From Jonesia denitrificans DSM 20603 (GTDB lineage: Bacteria; Actinomycetota; Actinomycetes; Actinomycetales; Cellulomonadaceae): a stretch of 64,000 nt of DNA. The stretch lies in NCBI RefSeq assembly GCF_000024065.1, contig NC_013174.1, positions 620,001-684,000 on the forward strand. Reading direction: 5' to 3'. Shown piece by piece: positions 59,389-64,000 of this stretch. Each line of letters opens with the position of its first letter. The stretch's first letter is position 1. The notes beneath the pieces are model-generated. The model ran no database searches. It saw only the letters and a list, made by a program, of their open reading frames with translations, and had not been told where the DNA came from. The position numbers were made by a program, and so were the translations under genes.

Positions 59389-60522
59389 GTGGCACGACGC
59401 TCAGCACGGAAGCGGCGGTCTTCGCCGCTTCCCGTGCGCGACGGAATCAACCCTGTCCGCCTCCAGATGCCTCACCCGGGTGAACCACTCCCACGCTCCC
59501 GCCGACCGCACGTCACTGGCCCCCGGGACGCTATGGGCCTCACCCGTGACGCACTAGGACGCGACAAGGAGGCGACGGGCGCCCCATCCGCCATGACCAC
59601 GGCAGACGATGCGCCACCCCACGCTCCCGCCGACTTGCGCACCATCGCTGATTTTCTCGTCTGGCGGTTCCCCCACGACACCGATACCCTCCTGGCAAAA
59701 CTGCGTGCAGGTGAAGTCGTCGACGAGATCGGACGCCCCCTCACCCTGGAGTCCCCCTACCGCCCTGGTGGGCTCATTCACCTCTACCGAGACCCAGACC
59801 CGGAACCCGAAGTCCCCTTTGCCTGCGATGTCCTGTTCGAAGACGACGACCTCTACGTGATCGACAAACCACACTTTCTCGCATCAACACCCAAAGGGCG
59901 CTACGTCACTGAGACCGCGCTCGTGCGACTACGCAAAGACACCGGAAACCCTGAACTCAGCCCCGCTCACCGACTTGACCGGCTCACCGCCGGAGTGCTC
60001 GTCTTCACCAAACGTCGAGAACTCAGAGGCGCCTACCAGGAGCTGTTTGCACAACGACAAGTCACCAAGGTGTACCAGGCTGTCGCCCCCACCAACCCAG
60101 CAGTTGACCTGCCTGCCACAGTCCGATCGCGCATCGTCAAAGAACACGGAATCATGCGGGCCCACACCATGCCCGGTGAACCAAACACCGAAACCCTTGT
60201 CACACTCACGGACACTGCAACGCTGCCAGCAGGTCACGACGTTGCAGTCCAAGACGTCGGTTTGTACACCCTGTACCCGCACACCGGAAAAACGCACCAA
60301 CTACGCATCCACATGGCGTCACTGGGGCTAGGGATCGTTTACGACAACTATTACCCGGACTTCTACCACGTCGAGTCCGACGACTACCGTCACCCGCTGC
60401 AACTCCTGTCTTCACAGCTCGCGTTCACCGATCCCCTCAGCGGGGTACAACGTGACTTCCGGTCCCGCAAGACACTGTCAGTGTGGGCGGACGCTCTCAC
60501 CCACACCCAACCACGCAGGTGA
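59389..60522 (+). CDS. RluA-family 23S rRNA/tRNA pseudouridine synthase
   Basis: The 377-residue protein has the RluA catalytic domain: DVLFEDDDLYVIDKPHFLAS (about 146-165), the active-site HRLDRLTAG with Asp197, VTKVYQAVAP (about 225-234) and HTGKTHQLRIHMASLG (about 304-319). A poorly conserved, basic N-terminal region of about 60 residues precedes an S4-like part; an internal ATG near residue 68 is an alternative start. The substrate position cannot be told from sequence. It follows guaB by 4 bases and its 3' end overlaps the convergent exonuclease gene by 45 bases. Confidence 0.88.
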   Translation: MARRSARKRRSSPLPVRDGINPVRLQMPHPGEPLPRSRRPHVTGPRDAMGLTRDALGRDKEATGAPSAMTTADDAPPHAPADLRTIADFLVWRFPHDTDTLLAKLRAGEVVDEIGRPLTLESPYRPGGLIHLYRDPDPEPEVPFACDVLFEDDDLYVIDKPHFLASTPKGRYVTETALVRLRKDTGNPELSPAHRLDRLTAGVLVFTKRRELRGAYQELFAQRQVTKVYQAVAPTNPAVDLPATVRSRIVKEHGIMRAHTMPGEPNTETLVTLTDTATLPAGHDVAVQDVGLYTLYPHTGKTHQLRIHMASLGLGIVYDNYYPDFYHVESDDYRHPLQLLSSQLAFTDPLSGVQRDFRSRKTLSVWADALTHTQPRR

Positions 60523-61194
60523 CACATCGGCGACACGCCCCTGCTTTGCCAACCACGTGTTGAAGTTCGTCGCCCACTGTGTGTGAGCCTGCGCCTGAAA
60601 CGCATGCAACTCGTCAAGTGTCATCGCAGCGAGCCGAGGGTGGCGCCCAACCATCCGCTCCAACACATCCAACGTGGCCACAACATCAGCATCAGCAGTG
60701 TGGAGTGTTCCGGTGTCCTCCACCCCATACTCGGAACACAAGTTCGCCAACTTGCGCTGTCCACGGCGATACCGGTCAACAGCACGATCTAACACGAGAG
60801 GGTCAATGACAGGAGCCACCGGACCGCCTAGCCGCTGCGCAAGGGTAGGAAGGCCATGTCGGGCCAGTTCGGCTTCCACGATGCAGACATCAAACGTCGC
60901 GTTGAACGCCACCAATGCCCACCCTTGCGACATGTGATCAACGATCCGGTCAGCAATCACACTCAACGCGTCCACTGGGTTCGCTCCGTGCTCAACGGCG
61001 TATTCAGTGGTGATTCCATGAATACGGGCGGCCTCATCAGGAATGGGAACGCCAGGGTCAATCAACCACGTGTCCACAGTTGTGACCTCACCGGTGCGCA
61101 ACACCAATGCAGCTGTTACTACCCGGTCGTGGGCCGTGTCCACACCCGTTGTTTCCGTATCGAACCCGAGCAATGGCCCATCGGTCCACGCCAT
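60478..61194 (-). CDS. DEDDh 3'-5' exonuclease, DNA polymerase III epsilon-like
   Basis: The 238-residue protein has the DEDDh exonuclease motifs: exo I FDTETTG (Asp12, Glu14), exo II in FNATFDVCIVEAEL with Asp near residue 106, and exo III HTADADVVATLDVL with His and Asp (near 165-170). It is a stand-alone proofreading-type nuclease without polymerase or BRCT parts, similar to actinobacterial DnaQ-like proteins of unknown duty. It converges with the pseudouridine synthase gene and overlaps its end; upstream, guaB3 is divergent. Confidence 0.92.
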   Translation of the reverse strand: MAWTDGPLLGFDTETTGVDTAHDRVVTAALVLRTGEVTTVDTWLIDPGVPIPDEAARIHGITTEYAVEHGANPVDALSVIADRIVDHMSQGWALVAFNATFDVCIVEAELARHGLPTLAQRLGGPVAPVIDPLVLDRAVDRYRRGQRKLANLCSEYGVEDTGTLHTADADVVATLDVLERMVGRHPRLAAMTLDELHAFQAQAHTQWATNFNTWLAKQGRVADVSPAWLGVGESVRPH

Positions 61195-61352
61195 GATCTT
61201 TCCTTCCCCAAAAGTCCGCTGCCATGCTGACTATGCCCACATGACACGGAACTTGACGACGGCTGTCGTTGCACAGTCAAGCATGCCACCTCCCCCTGAC
61301 ACGAGGTGACGTCCCACGCCTAGACCGCGAAAAACACGATACTCTGGGGGAC

Positions 61353-62498
61353 GTGAGCAATGAGATTGAGATTGGCCGAGGCAAGCGGGGACGGCGCGCC
61401 TATACCTTTGACGACATCGCGGTGGTCCCCTCCCGACGAACCCGAGACCCCCAAGACGTGTCGACCAGCTGGCAAATCGACGCCTACCACTTTGATCTAC
61501 CCATCATGGCTGCGCCCATGGACTCTGTCATGTCACCTGACACAGCCATTGCACTGGGCAAACTTGGTGGGCTTGGTGTCCTTGACCTGGAAGGGCTATG
61601 GACCCGGTACGAGGACCCCACCTCACTCCTCGCGGAGATTGCCTCCCTACCTGCAGGTCAATCCACTGCCCGAATGCAAGAAATCTACGCTGAACCCATC
61701 AAACCAGAACTCATTACCTCGCGGCTGCGAGACATCCGCAACGCCGGGGTGACTGTTGCGGGGGCGCTGTCGCCAGCCCGCACCCAAGAGTTCTCCCAAC
61801 AAGTCATTGACGCCGGTGTCGACCTCTTTGTCATCAGAGGAACCACCGTGTCCGCGGAACACGTGTCCAGTCACGCTGAACCCCTCAACCTCAAACGGTT
61901 CATTTACGAGCTTGATGTCCCTGTCATTGTTGGTGGTGCCGCGTCCTACACTGCCGCACTTCACCTCATGCGCACCGGTGCAGCGGGAGTCCTGGTGGGA
62001 TTTGGTGGGGGAGCAGCCCACACCACCCGCACATCGCTAGGCATTCATGTCCCCATGGCCACTGCGGTCGCTGATGTTGCTGCCGCCCGCCGTGACTACC
62101 TCGACGAATCTGGTGGCCGGTACGTCCACGTGATCGCCGACGGCGGAGTTGGCCGTTCCGGTGACCTCGTCAAGGCGTTCGCTGTCGGCGCTGACGCGGT
62201 CATGATCGGGGCTGGGCTTGCCCGCGCCAGCGAAGCACCAGGCCAAGGTTGGCACTGGGGGCCAGAAGCGCATCACCCACAACTGCCCCGTGGCGAGCGG
62301 GTACACGTGGGCACCGCAGGTTCACTGGAGGAAATCCTCTTTGGCCCCGGAACCCGGGCAGATGGAACCCTTAACATGGTCGGGGCATTGCGCCGCGCCA
62401 TGGCCACAACTGGATACAGCGAACTCAAGGAGTTCCAACGCATCGAAGTGGTGGTGTCCCCCTACGCTGGGTCTTCGCGACCAGCAACTGACGGGTAA
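61353..62498 (+). CDS. guaB3: GuaB3-family IMP dehydrogenase-related protein
   Basis: A 381-residue member of the actinobacterial GuaB3 group: IMPDH/GMP reductase fold without CBS domains. It has the IEIGRGKRGRRAYTFDDIA start (about 4-22), PIMAAPMDSVMSPDTA (about 48-63) and the central RGTTVSAEHVS (about 165-175), where the canonical catalytic cysteine loop is absent, so ordinary IMPDH activity is unlikely; GMP reductase activity has been reported in some relatives. The GTG start at 61353 follows GGGGGAC. The role here is inferred from family and its place beside guaB. Confidence 0.9.
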   Translation: MSNEIEIGRGKRGRRAYTFDDIAVVPSRRTRDPQDVSTSWQIDAYHFDLPIMAAPMDSVMSPDTAIALGKLGGLGVLDLEGLWTRYEDPTSLLAEIASLPAGQSTARMQEIYAEPIKPELITSRLRDIRNAGVTVAGALSPARTQEFSQQVIDAGVDLFVIRGTTVSAEHVSSHAEPLNLKRFIYELDVPVIVGGAASYTAALHLMRTGAAGVLVGFGGGAAHTTRTSLGIHVPMATAVADVAAARRDYLDESGGRYVHVIADGGVGRSGDLVKAFAVGADAVMIGAGLARASEAPGQGWHWGPEAHHPQLPRGERVHVGTAGSLEEILFGPGTRADGTLNMVGALRRAMATTGYSELKEFQRIEVVVSPYAGSSRPATDG

Positions 62499-62543
62499 CA
62501 CCCGATCGTGGCGCCGCGCCCCGCGTAAGCCCACTGATGCATA

Positions 62544-62587
62544 TGTACTGATGCCCACCCTGTTCACACAGGGTGGGCATCAGTACA
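62544..62587. terminator. Bidirectional terminator between guaB3 and ackA
   Basis: A perfect 20-bp inverted repeat (62544-62563 with 62568-62587, loop TCAC) lies between these convergent genes. It is the strongest hairpin in this part of the window and likely ends both transcripts. Confidence 0.85.
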
Positions 62588-62612
62588 TTGCCACGCCGAC
62601 AACACCGTGCAG

Positions 62613-63812
62613 TTACGCCTCCACCAAAGCAAGAGTCTGGCGGGCAATGGCGAGTTCCTCATTGGTGGGGATCACAGCCACCGCGACGGTGGAGTCAGGT
62701 GTGGACACGATCCGTGCTTCCTTAGACCGCACAGCGTTGGCTTCCTTGTCGATGCGCACCCCAAAACCGGCAAGCGCGTCGGCAACTCGTTCGCGGATGA
62801 GGGCGTTATTCTCTCCTACCCCGGCGGTGAAGGTGATGACCTCAGGAAGACCTCCCAGGACAGCCATGTAGGAACCGATGTACTTCACAAGGCGGTGGAC
62901 GTACACGTCGAAGGCGAGAGCTGCGTCCTGGTTCCCTGCCTCGATCATGGCGAGGACTTCGCGGAAGTCGTTGTTACCACAGAGTCCTTTGAGCCCTGAC
63001 TCTTTGTTGAGCAGGGTGTTGACTTCGTCGATGCTCAGCCCAGCGGCACGTTGCAGGTGCAGAACGATGGCGGGGTCCATGTCTCCCGTGCGCGTTCCCA
63101 TGACAAGCCCTTCCAAGGGAGTAAGTCCCATGGACGTGTCGACTGCGGTTCCGCCGGCAATTGCTGAGATGGACGCACCGGACCCGAGGTGTGCCACGAT
63201 CTGGTTGAACGAGGTGAGGTCGCGTCCAAGGAGGAGCGCTGCTTGTTCACTGACGTACTGGTGGCTGGTGCCGTGGAATCCGTATCGCCGGATGGAGTGT
63301 TCGGCGGCAAGGTCCTTGGGCAGCGCATAGGTGTACGCAGAGGCAGGCATCGTTTGGAAGAAAGACGTGTCGAAGACAACGACGTGGGGTATGTCGGAGA
63401 ACAGTTCGCGTGCCACCTCGATGCCGCGCACGCTTCCTGGGTTGTGGAGCGGGGCAAGGGGAATGAGGTCACGAATTTTTTCGACAACGTCATCATCGAC
63501 AACGGTGGGGTGAGGGAAGACGGATCCGCCTTGAACGACTCGGTGACCTACCGCAACAATGTGGGCGTCGGCGAGGCGTGGGCCGTGGGTGTCAAAGAGG
63601 CGAAGGACTTCGCGAAGACCATGACCGTGGTCAGTGATGGGCAGTTCTTCGCTGTGTTCTTCTCCGTGGTAACGGTGCTCGACGAGGCCGTTGCTTTCCC
63701 CGATGCGTTCGACAAGCCCACCGGCGATTGCTTCACCGGAGGTGGGGTCAACGAGCTGGTATTTGATCGTGGACGATCCGGCGTTGATGACAAGAACTGT
63801 TGCGTGTGACAT
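62613..63812 (-). CDS. ackA: Acetate kinase
   Basis: AckA interconverts acetyl phosphate plus ADP with acetate plus ATP, after Pta. The 399-residue protein has the ASKHA signature VINAGSSTIKYQL near residues 7-19, the FHGTSHQYVS segment (about 181-190; nucleotide/catalytic region) and GLEGLVMGTRTGDMDP-like residues (about 217-232) with Arg and Asp. The ATG 63812 follows GGAGA; GTG 63851, overlapping the pta stop, is an alternative but has no Shine-Dalgarno. The pta-ackA pair is transcribed leftwards, as one operon. Confidence 0.95.
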   Translation of the reverse strand: MSHATVLVINAGSSTIKYQLVDPTSGEAIAGGLVERIGESNGLVEHRYHGEEHSEELPITDHGHGLREVLRLFDTHGPRLADAHIVAVGHRVVQGGSVFPHPTVVDDDVVEKIRDLIPLAPLHNPGSVRGIEVARELFSDIPHVVVFDTSFFQTMPASAYTYALPKDLAAEHSIRRYGFHGTSHQYVSEQAALLLGRDLTSFNQIVAHLGSGASISAIAGGTAVDTSMGLTPLEGLVMGTRTGDMDPAIVLHLQRAAGLSIDEVNTLLNKESGLKGLCGNNDFREVLAMIEAGNQDAALAFDVYVHRLVKYIGSYMAVLGGLPEVITFTAGVGENNALIRERVADALAGFGVRIDKEANAVRSKEARIVSTPDSTVAVAVIPTNEELAIARQTLALVEA

Positions 63813-63847
63813 ACCTGGTGTGTTCTCCGTGTTCGTTGGTGGCCAGA

Positions 63848-64000
<153 letters not shown>

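Overview
The window is a core-genome stretch of an actinomycete, most likely a member of the Micrococcales; I do not assign a genus. The reasons are the gene order (secE-nusG-rplKAJL-rpoBC-rpsLG-fusA-tuf running straight into S10, spc and alpha operons, then rplM-rpsI, glmM, glmS, nnr, alr, tsa genes, groES, whiB, guaB, guaB3), the WhiB protein, the GuaB3 protein, an F420-type LLM oxidoreductase, frequent GTG and TTG starts and a moderately high G+C content. No transposon, phage gene, CRISPR array or rRNA gene is visible.

Layout. 0-2 kb: the end of a MYG1-family gene, a convergent adenosine deaminase and a flavodoxin-like gene. 2.0-4.2 kb: two identical tandem tRNA-Trp genes, secE, nusG, rplK. 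4.3-6.5 kb: rplA, an L10 leader with attenuator, rplJ and rplL. 6.8-14.4 kb: rpoB and rpoC. 14.8-19.3 kb: rpsL, rpsG, fusA, tuf. 19.7-29.4 kb: S10 and spc operons in standard order. 29.7-35.0 kb: secY-adk, infA-rpmJ, rpsM-rpsK-rpoA-rplQ; map is absent between adk and infA, and rpsD between rpsK and rpoA. 35.1-38.3 kb: truA, trhO, rplM, rpsI. 38.4-47.4 kb: cell-envelope precursor and cofactor genes (glmM, def, a DedA membrane protein, coaA, glmS, acpS, an LLM oxidoreductase, bifunctional nnr). 47.6-52.7 kb: alr followed by a compact tRNA t6A operon (tsaE, tsaB, rimI, a mercaptopyruvate-type sulfurtransferase, tsaD). 52.7-55.0 kb: two minus-strand genes (a YbdK-type glutamate-cysteine ligase and a THUMP-like methyltransferase). 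55.0-57.8 kb: groES under a CIRCE/HrcA promoter without an adjoining groEL, a WhiB3-like gene and a divergent MerR-type regulator. 57.9-64 kb: guaB, an RluA-type pseudouridine synthase, a DEDDh exonuclease, guaB3, ackA and the end of pta.

The genes serve mainly transcription, translation, protein export, tRNA modification and GMP synthesis. I found no convincing new multi-gene system. The items I consider most worth checking are the MerR regulator with a B12-fold domain that has lost its cobalamin-ligand motif, the duplicated tRNA-Trp, structured leaders before rplJ, infA and rpsM, a pair of hairpins with an identical loop between groES and whiB, the sulfurtransferase inside the tsa operon, and a sharp change in third-codon-position composition near 47.4-47.6 kb.
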